A DNA stretch of 64,000 nucleotides from contig NZ_QNUF01000005.1 in NCBI RefSeq assembly GCF_003385455.1, positions 62,001 through 126,000 of the forward strand. The letters run 5' to 3'. Under the pieces are notes generated by a model. That model was given only the letters and a program-made list of their open reading frames with translations. It made no database searches and was not told the DNA's origin. The DNA comes from Chryseobacterium rhizosphaerae. GTDB taxonomy: Bacteria > Bacteroidota > Bacteroidia > Flavobacteriales > Weeksellaceae. Numbering within the stretch: the stretch's first letter is position 1; each line of letters opens with the position of its first letter. A program made the position numbers and the translations under genes. Positions 45,537-53,429 of this stretch are shown here, piece after piece.

Positions 45537-47000
45537 TTACGGATTCTGGGTAATCTGTGGGTTGTTATTGATTTCTTTATTAGGGATCTGAAACCTGAAT
45601 TTGTCCGGTGATAGATTAAACCTTCCGAAAGTATGGTTCGTTCCCGGGTATATCCTTTCCAATGGGGTATTTAATCTTTTCATATCAAACCAGGCGTAGC
45701 CTTCTCCCCAAAGCTCTATTCTTTTTTGAAGGATAATTTCACTGATCAGTTCATTTCCTGTTTTTGAAGAAAGGGTGTATGCCTTATCTCTTTTGGATGA
45801 AATCTCAAATAATACCTGTCTGGCCTCGGCTTCTCTTCCCTGTCTGGCAAGGGCTTCAGCTTCTATATAGTAAAGCGAGGAAGCTCTGATATAGATATAA
45901 TCGCCCTCAAAAAGACTAGGATCTTTAAACTTCCAGCTTACATAGGCAGGATAGTTTTTGGTTTTTCCATTAAAAGTATATGAAGCACTTTGGCTGCCAT
46001 TGAAAACTTTTTTCCGGTAATCCGTTTCCGGAATAGCATCATAAAGACGTTTGTCTATCAGTTTACGGATCTGCGCAGCTCCGGCATAGCCTTCATTGGT
46101 ATTATCAAACATAGAGAAGAAAGAAGCATAATAATTCCCGATACTCATAGTGGATATGGTATTGTGGAACCCCCATATTGCTTCGGGATTGCTGACAGTA
46201 GAGAATCCGGTAGTGGTATAGTCGTTTTCTGTCATCAGGGCAATACCCTGTTTACTTTCTTCTGCATATTGGGCAGATTTAGCATAATTTCCTGTTTCCA
46301 AAAATACTTCAGCAGCAATAGCCTTAGCTGTCCTCTGATCAATCTGAGCTTTAGAAGGGCGGGCAAAAGTATCCAGAAGGACAATAGACTCTTCAATATC
46401 TTTAACAATTTGCCCATATACTTCTGAAACGGTTGATCTTGGAAGTCCCTGGCTTGGGTTACTGCTTGTCAGGACTAAAGGAACGCCGGGTTCCGACTGA
46501 TGTTCTTTGTAGCTGTTAGCATAAAAACGTACCAAATAAAGATAGGAATAGGCTCTTAATGCAAGCAGTTGCCCTTTAATAGCTCTGTTTTTGGTACCCG
46601 TATCATTTTTCAGATCATCAAGAAGCTTATTGATTACAAATATTCTTGCATAAAAAGTGGTCCATACAATTTCTGAGGCAGAATTGCTGGCATTGGTTGC
46701 CTCATAATTATAAAACATTCCCAAATGCTGATTGGTAGACTGTATAACATCATTGGACATCAGGTCTGCACCTGCTTTTATTCCCATAATCCCAAAATCG
46801 GAATGAGAGGTCGTTCCTCCGGCTCCATTGCTTCGGAGATCAAGATAGATTCCGCCCAATATTTTTTCAGGGCTTGATGAGTCATTATTTAATTGCTCTC
46901 CGGATATATCGCCTTCCGGCAGCGTATTGAGGTCACTGGAGCAGCTATGCGCTATCAATCCGATGCTTATAGCAGTTATAAAGTATTTTATTGTTTTCAT
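45537..47000 (-). CDS. SusD/RagB family nutrient-binding lipoprotein
   Basis: 487 residues. The lipobox HSCSSD near residue 18-23 places a lipidated Cys at about 20, so the protein is an outer-membrane lipoprotein. TPR-like blocks typical of SusD (ALRAYSYLYLVRFY, RTAKAIAAEVFLETG, YIEAEALARQGREAEAR, KRIELWGEGYAWFDMKRL) run through the sequence. It binds the nutrient above the SusC channel. It ends 8 bases after susC on the same strand. There is no glycosidase in the pair, so the nutrient may not be a glycan. Confidence 0.95.
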   Translation of the reverse strand: MKTIKYFITAISIGLIAHSCSSDLNTLPEGDISGEQLNNDSSSPEKILGGIYLDLRSNGAGGTTSHSDFGIMGIKAGADLMSNDVIQSTNQHLGMFYNYEATNASNSASEIVWTTFYARIFVINKLLDDLKNDTGTKNRAIKGQLLALRAYSYLYLVRFYANSYKEHQSEPGVPLVLTSSNPSQGLPRSTVSEVYGQIVKDIEESIVLLDTFARPSKAQIDQRTAKAIAAEVFLETGNYAKSAQYAEESKQGIALMTENDYTTTGFSTVSNPEAIWGFHNTISTMSIGNYYASFFSMFDNTNEGYAGAAQIRKLIDKRLYDAIPETDYRKKVFNGSQSASYTFNGKTKNYPAYVSWKFKDPSLFEGDYIYIRASSLYYIEAEALARQGREAEARQVLFEISSKRDKAYTLSSKTGNELISEIILQKRIELWGEGYAWFDMKRLNTPLERIYPGTNHTFGRFNLSPDKFRFQIPNKEINNNPQITQNP

Positions 47001-47008
47001 AAGTTCTT

Positions 47009-49963
47009 TTAAAATGTTAGTTTAAAGCCGAGAGAGACACTTGATAGCGTAGAATATTTGTATGAATCTGAAACTCCGGTTAATGAAGTTCTGGGATCAT
47101 ATCCTTTTCTCTTGGACCATAGGTAGAGGTTGTTTCCTGTGAGGTAAACTTTTAAACCGGATAAACCAGCCTGTCCTGCAAAATCATCAGGCAGCTGATA
47201 AGACAGCGTAACATCCTGAAGGCTGATGTAATCTGATTTGATAAGATAGAGTGTTGAATTTCCATTCTGATTGGTTGATGTCAGGTCCACTCTTGGTAAA
47301 GCTGCACCGGGGTTTTCAGGAGTCCATGTTTTATCCAGATCCGTAGAGTAGTTAGAGGCATAGGTATCCGAATGGAATAAGCTTCTGTAAATATCATCAT
47401 ACCCATAGCCGCCAAACTGATAAGCAAAATTAACAGACAGGTTCAATCTCTTATAGGTTACATCTGTTCCAAAACCACCATACACTTTAGGAATAGCTGA
47501 TTTTCCAGTATTGTAGTCTGTAGCCTCCTTATAATTATTGGTTATGGTTTTTTCTTCCTTTTGAGTGGTTGGGTTGATGACTGTACGGTACCATAAGGCA
47601 TCCCCGTTATTGGGGTTTACACCGGCAAACTCTTTAAGGTAGTAGGTATATCTGTCACCGCCTTCCGCCAAAATAAACAGGCCGCTGACAAGACCCGTAT
47701 TTCTCTGTTCAGCAGGTAATCTGGTAATTGTATTTTTATAATGGGTCGCATTGGCGTAGATATTCCATTGGAAATCATCGGTACGAAGAACATCCACATT
47801 GATATTAGCCTGTACACCTCTGTTTGTCATGTCTCCTATATTTCCGTATTTTACATAAGATCCGGCATTGGAGGGAGGAAGAGGAAGCGTATAAATCATA
47901 TCTGAGACTTTCCTTTCAAAATAATCAGCATTTAAGGTAATCCTGTTTTTCAACAGGGAGATTTCAACACCGGCATTCAGATTCTTGGAAGTTTCCCATT
48001 TTAAATCTTTGTTTCCTTGCTTTTTGAGGGATAGCACAGGCTTGTCATCCCCAAAATTGTTGATCCCATAGATATCCTGATACGCATAATAATCCCTATT
48101 GGTCCCGTCTAACAGGATGTTGTCATTTCCCTGCTGTCCGTAGGAAGCTTTTAACTTTAAAGAATTGATCAGCGCATTATCTTTAAGAAAGTTTTCTTTG
48201 GCCACATTCCATGCTACTCCCAATCCATAGAAATTTCCCCATCTGCTTTCCGGAGAAAAAACAGAAGAGCCATCTCTTCGTACATTGGCATTAAAGAAAT
48301 ATTTACCGTCATAATTATAGAGTAATCTGGAGAAATACCCTTCTACAGCATACTCATAGCCATTCCCGGACAGGTCTGTTATTTTTACGGCATTATCAAA
48401 AGACAATGAATTCGGTAATAAAAGTTGTTGTTTTGATCCGGAAAATCCTTCATTTTTTATTTTGTTTAATTCGTGGCCTACAAGGATGTTGAAACTATGA
48501 TTGCCTAATTTCTTTTGATAGGTAAGCAACTGCTGATGATTCAGGGTATATTTGAAAATTGAACCTTTGGAAATAGTACCGCCCACGGATGATGATGTAC
48601 CTCCTTCTGTATTTCCAAACTGAAGGTTGGTGACATTCTCAAGATAAGCTCCGAAATTATAAGTAAAGTCCAATCCTTTAATGATTTCATAGTTTAACCC
48701 CAGGTTGATATTCGTAATATTGCTGGTGGTTTGAGATTTATCCTTTTGGAGATTGCCCACCGGATTTTCAAACACAGCATAAGACCTTGTAGCTCCGTTA
48801 GGACCTTGCCCGTCACCATAATCATACAGAGCATTTCCATTAGTGTCGTAGAGCTGTTGATAATTATTATCTCTGAGGAAAACAGGATAAAAAGGAGATA
48901 TATTTCTGGCAAACTGAAAAGGATTGGAAAAACCACCTGATTCTCCAAAATCCTGCTTGCTGTAAGTATAAGAAAGGGCTGTCGTTAATTTTAGTTTTGA
49001 GGTAATAGAATAGTCCAGGTTGGATCTTATCCCAAACCTTTCAAATCCGGAGGAGATAAGATAGCCTTTATCATCCAGGTAGTTTAAGGACGTATAAGAT
49101 TTTACCTGATCACCATTGGCACTGATTCCTACAGTAGCTTCCCTTCTTAGGGCAGGTTTGAACAGCAGCTTTTTCCAGTTATCCTGATACAATAACTGAG
49201 CATCCGGATTAAATTGACCGTCTTTTGTAATCAGCTGATTAAAAGGAGTGTTGTAAACATTGTATCCCAGTTTGCTTAAAGCAGCCAATCCCGCAGCATG
49301 AGGACTGGCAGCAGAAGGTATAGCACCCGGTTGCTGGAGTCTTGCCACTTCTCCAATCCTCGCCCTGTTATAGTATGCGGTATAATAATCCTGTGGAGAG
49401 GTATAAACCGAATAATCTTCAATAGATCTGAAATTAACCCCGGTTCTCACATCAGCTTCAATATGTAACCCCTTCGTTTTGCCTCTTTTGGTGTTGACAA
49501 TAATAACACCGTTGGCTCCTCTTGATCCGTATAAAGCATTGGAAGAAGCATCTTCAAGAAAGGAAATACTTTCAATATCTGAGGCTGCAATACTGTTGAG
49601 GTTTCCGCTGTAGGGGATACCGTCCAGAACGATGAGTGGATCACTGGAGGCGTTAATAGAACCTATTCCTCTCATTCTTATAGTTGGCTGTGAGCCGGGT
49701 TGTCCTGAAGAGATTACCTGTACACCGGCAACCTTTCCACCAATTCCCTGAAGAATGTTTCCGTTTTGAAGGTTAGACAGGTCTTTAGCTTTTAAGGACT
49801 GTACAGATCCGGTGATCTCTTCTTTTTTCTGTTTTCCAAAGGCTACCACCACCACTTCTTTGATCGAGGTTTCTTTGGAGAGGCTGTCTTTACTTTGTGC
49901 AAAGCCATATTCTGCGAATAAAAGCACAGCCAATACACCAAGTTTGCATTGTTTTTTTCTCAT
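47009..49963 (-). CDS. SusC/RagA family TonB-dependent outer-membrane transporter
   Basis: 984 residues. After a signal peptide (MRKKQCKLGVLAVLLFAEYGFAQ) comes the plug (about 35-160: SIKEVVVVAFGKQKKEEITGSV, RMRGIGSINASSDPLIVLDGIPY, EDASSNALYGSRGANGVIIV). The rest is a large beta barrel ending in an F residue (LGFKLTF). The usual N-terminal carboxypeptidase-regulatory-like domain is absent, so the chain begins near the TonB box. It drives uptake of a nutrient with SusD using TonB energy. A long leader with a Met/Cys-rich short ORF precedes it, which hints at sulfur-amino-acid control. Confidence 0.95.
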   Translation of the reverse strand: MRKKQCKLGVLAVLLFAEYGFAQSKDSLSKETSIKEVVVVAFGKQKKEEITGSVQSLKAKDLSNLQNGNILQGIGGKVAGVQVISSGQPGSQPTIRMRGIGSINASSDPLIVLDGIPYSGNLNSIAASDIESISFLEDASSNALYGSRGANGVIIVNTKRGKTKGLHIEADVRTGVNFRSIEDYSVYTSPQDYYTAYYNRARIGEVARLQQPGAIPSAASPHAAGLAALSKLGYNVYNTPFNQLITKDGQFNPDAQLLYQDNWKKLLFKPALRREATVGISANGDQVKSYTSLNYLDDKGYLISSGFERFGIRSNLDYSITSKLKLTTALSYTYSKQDFGESGGFSNPFQFARNISPFYPVFLRDNNYQQLYDTNGNALYDYGDGQGPNGATRSYAVFENPVGNLQKDKSQTTSNITNINLGLNYEIIKGLDFTYNFGAYLENVTNLQFGNTEGGTSSSVGGTISKGSIFKYTLNHQQLLTYQKKLGNHSFNILVGHELNKIKNEGFSGSKQQLLLPNSLSFDNAVKITDLSGNGYEYAVEGYFSRLLYNYDGKYFFNANVRRDGSSVFSPESRWGNFYGLGVAWNVAKENFLKDNALINSLKLKASYGQQGNDNILLDGTNRDYYAYQDIYGINNFGDDKPVLSLKKQGNKDLKWETSKNLNAGVEISLLKNRITLNADYFERKVSDMIYTLPLPPSNAGSYVKYGNIGDMTNRGVQANINVDVLRTDDFQWNIYANATHYKNTITRLPAEQRNTGLVSGLFILAEGGDRYTYYLKEFAGVNPNNGDALWYRTVINPTTQKEEKTITNNYKEATDYNTGKSAIPKVYGGFGTDVTYKRLNLSVNFAYQFGGYGYDDIYRSLFHSDTYASNYSTDLDKTWTPENPGAALPRVDLTSTNQNGNSTLYLIKSDYISLQDVTLSYQLPDDFAGQAGLSGLKVYLTGNNLYLWSKRKGYDPRTSLTGVSDSYKYSTLSSVSLGFKLTF

Positions 49964-50004
49964 TATATTATCATCTTTAAGTTTAAAATCGTAGGATATG
50001 ACGG

Positions 50005-50119
50005 CCTGTACTTCCAGTTAAGGAATAAGAAGTCCCGGCCTCCCTTTTTGGGGAGGTTCCAGTGAAAAGCTTATAATGGGTACAGGGTTAGTTAAGCCTT
50101 GAAATAAAAGGCCCTACAG
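50005..50119 (-). promoter_or_regulatory. Structured leader RNA before susC, with alternative pairings
   Basis: On the minus strand a 7-base closing stem (50080-50086 with 50005-50011) encloses a 6-base hairpin (50039-50044/50051-50056) and a 4-base hairpin (50012-50015/50022-50025). A third hairpin lies at 50096-50100/50108-50112. The base word TACAG occurs at 50081 and 50115, both complementary to CTGTA at 50006-50010, so two mutually exclusive folds are possible. The element lies between the stop of the short leader ORF and the susC start. Confidence 0.45.
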
Positions 50120-50140
50120 TATCAGATTGTGTATGTGAAG

Positions 50141-50296
50141 TTATGACATCATCATTGTACACATCGAAAATTCAAAACACATATTTTGAGAAGTATGATC
50201 GTGCTGTGAAAGACATAGATATGCACTGCGGTTATGTTGGGCAGACATCCTATCGACGATGGTGAACAGGTAAGTATCGGAGTAATTTTTATTCAT
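50141..50296 (-). CDS. Short Met/Cys-rich leader ORF upstream of susC
   Basis: 51 residues from the ATG at 50296 (MNKNYSDTYL) to the TAA at 50141. The last 13 residues, MCFEFSMCTMMMS, contain five Met and two Cys. An upstream stretch has TTTTGACAC and a TAAACTTTA-like box, so the ORF probably starts soon after a promoter. The sequence has no family I know. The composition near the stop codon is that of an attenuation leader peptide, where scarce Met or Cys would stall ribosomes. That reading is an inference. Confidence 0.45.
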   Translation of the reverse strand: MNKNYSDTYLFTIVDRMSAQHNRSAYLCLSQHDHTSQNMCFEFSMCTMMMS

Positions 50297-50329
50297 GAGA
50301 ATAAAGTTTATTTTTTTTAACTGTGTCAA

Positions 50330-50679
50330 AATTATTTAATTATTTGTAAATCCTTATCAATAGGGGATATGAGATATATCATATAAGTCTACTAATTTAG
50401 TAGGGTAATGGGGATTTAAGTATTTGAAGTATGGATTTTAAATGTAATATATTTTAAATCAGTAAGTTATTTATTTCGTTGAAATGCGAGATAAAGTCTC
50501 TATTAAGCTTCTTATATGGTGTGAATAAATCTTAATAATAAAAGTCTATTGTTTTTGTAGACTTTTTGTTTATTTTATGGGAATGAGATGAGTTTGTTTT
50601 TGGCTAAGAAGAAGTGAGATTGAGCGAAGTCTGTTTTAAGCGGTATTCAGAATTTTACATCAACAAAAAATAGATAAAA
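50330..50679. other. Intergenic region with an orphan terminator-like hairpin
   Basis: 350 AT-rich bases upstream of the NmrA-like gene. A hairpin AAAAGTCTA/TAGACTTTT at 50540-50566 is followed by TTTTGTTT, but no gene precedes it on the plus strand. A smaller stem CTACTAA/TTTAGTAG lies near 50388-50403. A short non-coding transcript could run between them; otherwise nothing is seen. Confidence 0.4.
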
Positions 50680-51585
50680 ATGAATATTGTTTTAACAGGT
50701 TCCATCGGGAACATTGGAAAACCACTTACAGAAGAGCTCGTACGAAAAGGACATTCGGTAACCGTTATCACCAGTACTACAGAAAGAGTATCCGCTATTG
50801 AGATGCTGGGAGCAAAAGCTGCTGTAGGAAATATGTTTGATGTAGATTTTCTGACCAAAACATTTGAAGGGGCAGATATTGTTTATTTAATGGAAACTAT
50901 GGAGGCCGTGGGAGATCTATTTGATAAGAGTATTGATTTCATTGGTGAGATCAGTAGGATAGGGCACAACTACAAAAAAGCTGTTGAACGGTCCGGTGTT
51001 CAAAAAATCATACATCTCAGCAGTATTGGCGCACATACCGACAAAGGAACAGGTATCATTGTTTTTCATTATGATGTAGAGCAGATACTCAGAGAATTGG
51101 CGGAGGCTATTTCTATTAAATTTATTCGCCCGGTGGGTATTTACTTCAATCTGTTTTCCATGATTACCGGCATCAGAAACAAAGGAGCGATTGTTTCCAA
51201 CTGGGGAGGCGATAAAAAAGAACCCTGGGTTTCCCCATTGGATATTGCAGAAGCTATTGCAGAAGAAATTGAAAAACCCTTTGAAGGAAGAAGTGTTCGT
51301 TACGTAGCCAGCGATGAGGTATCTCCCAATGAAATTGTGAACGCTTTGGGAGAGGCTATTGCTAAGCCGGATTTACAATGGCAAATCATTCCGGATGAGG
51401 AATTATTCAATCATTGGGTGGATATCGGATTCAATGAGCAGGTGGCAAGAGGTTTTGTAGAAACCCAGGCAGCACAGGGGAGTGGTATATTATACGAAGA
51501 CTATTATCAACAGAAACCTGTTTTAGGAAAAATAAAGCTGGCAGATTTTGCTAAAGAATTTGCTGCTGCCTATCAAAATGAATAA
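50680..51585 (+). CDS. NmrA-like NAD(P)-binding atypical SDR
   Basis: 301 residues. MNIVLTGSIGNIGKPLTEELVRKGHSV is an N-terminal Rossmann loop of the GxxGxxG type. The catalytic Tyr/Lys pair of true SDR enzymes is not evident, as in NmrA/HSCARG proteins that bind NAD(P) as redox sensors or act as quinone reductases. Phrases VQKIIHLSSIGAH and FIRPVGIYFN fit this branch. It is cytoplasmic. The AraC regulator follows 95 bases downstream in the same direction and may control it. Confidence 0.88.
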   Translation: MNIVLTGSIGNIGKPLTEELVRKGHSVTVITSTTERVSAIEMLGAKAAVGNMFDVDFLTKTFEGADIVYLMETMEAVGDLFDKSIDFIGEISRIGHNYKKAVERSGVQKIIHLSSIGAHTDKGTGIIVFHYDVEQILRELAEAISIKFIRPVGIYFNLFSMITGIRNKGAIVSNWGGDKKEPWVSPLDIAEAIAEEIEKPFEGRSVRYVASDEVSPNEIVNALGEAIAKPDLQWQIIPDEELFNHWVDIGFNEQVARGFVETQAAQGSGILYEDYYQQKPVLGKIKLADFAKEFAAAYQNE

Positions 51586-51602
51586 TACATAGCGCATCAC
51601 CG

Positions 51603-51638
51603 GCAGTCTCAATACATGATGGATAAGGTTGAGACTGC
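51603..51638. repeat. Perfect inverted repeat between nmrA-like gene and araC
   Basis: GCAGTCTCAA (51603-51612) and TTGAGACTGC (51629-51638) with a 16-base spacer. There is no T tail. It may be an operator or an mRNA hairpin. Confidence 0.5.
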
Positions 51639-51679
51639 AATGCTGCTGCAAATCACCACAAATTAGTAACTTTATCCTT

Positions 51680-52600
51680 ATGGAACAGCGGATTACAAAA
51701 AGAATAAAAACCATTACTGAATTTCACCGGTCAAGAGGTTTGCCTCATCCCGAACATCCCCTGGTGAGTGTGGTTGATTATAGTACCGTTATCCGGCCTG
51801 AAGATATTGGTGAGGCCAACTGGGTATTTGATTTTTATATGATTTCTCTTAAAATAGGAATCAATGGTCAATTGAAATATGGACAGCTGGAATATGATTT
51901 TGATGAAGGCACCATGTTTTTTATTTCTCCCAATCAGGTCTTCCGGATTGAAACTGAACCCGCTCTTCAGGAAAAGCAATCCGGGTGGATGCTGCTGATT
52001 CATCCTGATTTCCTTTGGAATACCCCTCTGGCAAAAGAGATCAGGCAATATGATTTTTTTGACTATTCAGTACATGAAGCTTTATTTCTTTCCAAAAAAG
52101 AGGAAAAAACAATCAATGAAATTATAGAAAATATTGAACAGGAATATCGGGCTACTCTTGATAAGTTCAGTCAAAATATTATTATTTCACATATAGAAAC
52201 CCTGCTCAATTATTCCGAAAGGTTTTATGAACGTCAGTTTATAACCAGAAAAATTATCAACCATCACGTTCTTAATCGCCTGGAGGAGGTGTTGAATGAA
52301 TATTTCAATGATAATGCTCCGGTTTCAAAAGGATTACCCACCGTGCAGTATATCGCCCAAAAGCTGAATATTTCTCCCAATTACCTGAGCCGGATGCTTA
52401 CCACGCTTACAGGGCAAAGTACACAGCAACTGATTCAGGATAAATTGATTGAAAAAGCCAAAGAAAAACTCTCTACAACAGATGAATCCATAAGTGAGAT
52501 TGCATATGATTTAGGCTTTGAGCATCCCCAGTCTTTTACAAAACTGTTTAAAAATAAAACGAATCTTTCGCCGCTAAAATTCAGAAATTCTTTTCATTAA
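51680..52600 (+). CDS. AraC family transcriptional regulator
   Basis: 306 residues from the ATG at 51680 (MEQRITKRIKTITEFHRSRG); an earlier TTG at 51629 is unlikely because it lies inside the inverted repeat. The C-terminal DNA-binding domain (about 205-305) has two helix-turn-helix motifs: TVQYIAQKLNISPNYLSRMLTTLTG and ISEIAYDLGFEHPQSFTKLFKNKTNLSP. The N-terminal domain is a cupin-like sensor. The upstream NmrA-like gene is its probable target. A box TAACTTTA lies just before the start. Confidence 0.93.
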   Translation: MEQRITKRIKTITEFHRSRGLPHPEHPLVSVVDYSTVIRPEDIGEANWVFDFYMISLKIGINGQLKYGQLEYDFDEGTMFFISPNQVFRIETEPALQEKQSGWMLLIHPDFLWNTPLAKEIRQYDFFDYSVHEALFLSKKEEKTINEIIENIEQEYRATLDKFSQNIIISHIETLLNYSERFYERQFITRKIINHHVLNRLEEVLNEYFNDNAPVSKGLPTVQYIAQKLNISPNYLSRMLTTLTGQSTQQLIQDKLIEKAKEKLSTTDESISEIAYDLGFEHPQSFTKLFKNKTNLSPLKFRNSFH

Positions 52601-52690
52601 ATGAGATGAGGATTAAAAGCTCAGGATAGGATGTTTGTATAAAGGAATCAGGATATGTTGGGTCTAATGGAAGAATAAAATGAAAATACT

Positions 52691-53186
52691 TTAATGTCCA
52701 TAGCTTACCACTCTTGAGATCATCCAGCCTTCATCAGTATGCTTCCAGATATGAACAAATTTGAACGTTCCACAATGGGTTAAAACTCCATTTTCCAGAC
52801 GACAAAACTGATGTACCCCCGATTGAATAGCTCCGTAATCTTTAACAGGATATACTTCTACGGTACCGGGCACAAGTATTCTCCTGGTATAGGCATAGTT
52901 TTTAGCAACCTTTAGGAAATTATCAACGGTTTCTTCGTATCCAGCCAATCCACCGGTATCATGGAAAAATTCAAGGTCTTTGGTGAAAAAGGTTTTGAGT
53001 TTGTCGATATCTCCACTGTTGGCAGCACTGAAAAGTGTGCTGTCCCTTTCCATAATGGTATGATAGAGTTCCCGGGAAACCGGAGTGTAGGATTTTGTTT
53101 GCGAAAAGGCTGCCGACCCTAATGCACTGCATATCAGGATAGAGAAAGAGCGTGCCCCTATTATTTTTTTTGTAAAAAATGTTCAT
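52691..53186 (-). pseudogene. NTF2-like (SnoaL/DUF4440) secreted protein, frameshifted in an A8 tract
   Basis: The body (52691-53053) encodes ERDSTLFSAANSGDIDKLK and later phrases of NTF2-like ketosteroid-isomerase-fold proteins, DUF4440 type. The same frame continues upstream as a perfect signal peptide (IIGARSFSILICSALGSAAF-SQTKSYTPVSRELYHTI) up to about 53160, but has no start codon. The ATG at 53186 (MNIFYKK) lies in the next frame, and the two meet at a run of eight A on the minus strand (53164-53171). Seven A would join them. This is a frameshift, phase-variable tract, programmed slippage or sequencing error. Confidence 0.7.
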
Positions 53187-53383
53187 TGAATAAATCTAAG
53201 CATTAAATTTTGATCAGCATTTTTAAAAGAATCCATTGATCTATGAAAGCTTGAAATATCGATGATTACCATAAAAGAAATGATGATATGAAAAGAGTCG
53301 GTATAAAAATTAAGCCCATTTTTAGGAGGTATTGAGAGTATTTTTGTAAAATTAATTATATTTTTGATGATGATTTTATTTGT

Positions 53384-53408
53384 ACAATTGATATTCGTGA
53401 TCAATTGT
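53384..53408. promoter_or_regulatory. Palindromic operator before the adenosine-deaminase-like gene
   Basis: ACAATTGAT (53384-53392) and ATCAATTGT (53400-53408) with a seven-base spacer, a perfect inverted repeat. It lies 21 bases before the start codon. Upstream boxes TATTTTTG occur at 53339 and 53359. A repressor could act here. Confidence 0.55.
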
Positions 53409-53429
53409 GTAACGTGAACCCTTACTATT

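Noticed and set aside
47617-49644. Short ORFs inside susC in other frames
   Set aside because: They are shadows of the susC frame, with no independent start context or family match.
50005-50140. A known SAM riboswitch before susC
   Set aside because: The Met/Cys theme made this attractive, but none of the SAM-I or SAM-II core words that I know are present, so I report only a structured leader.
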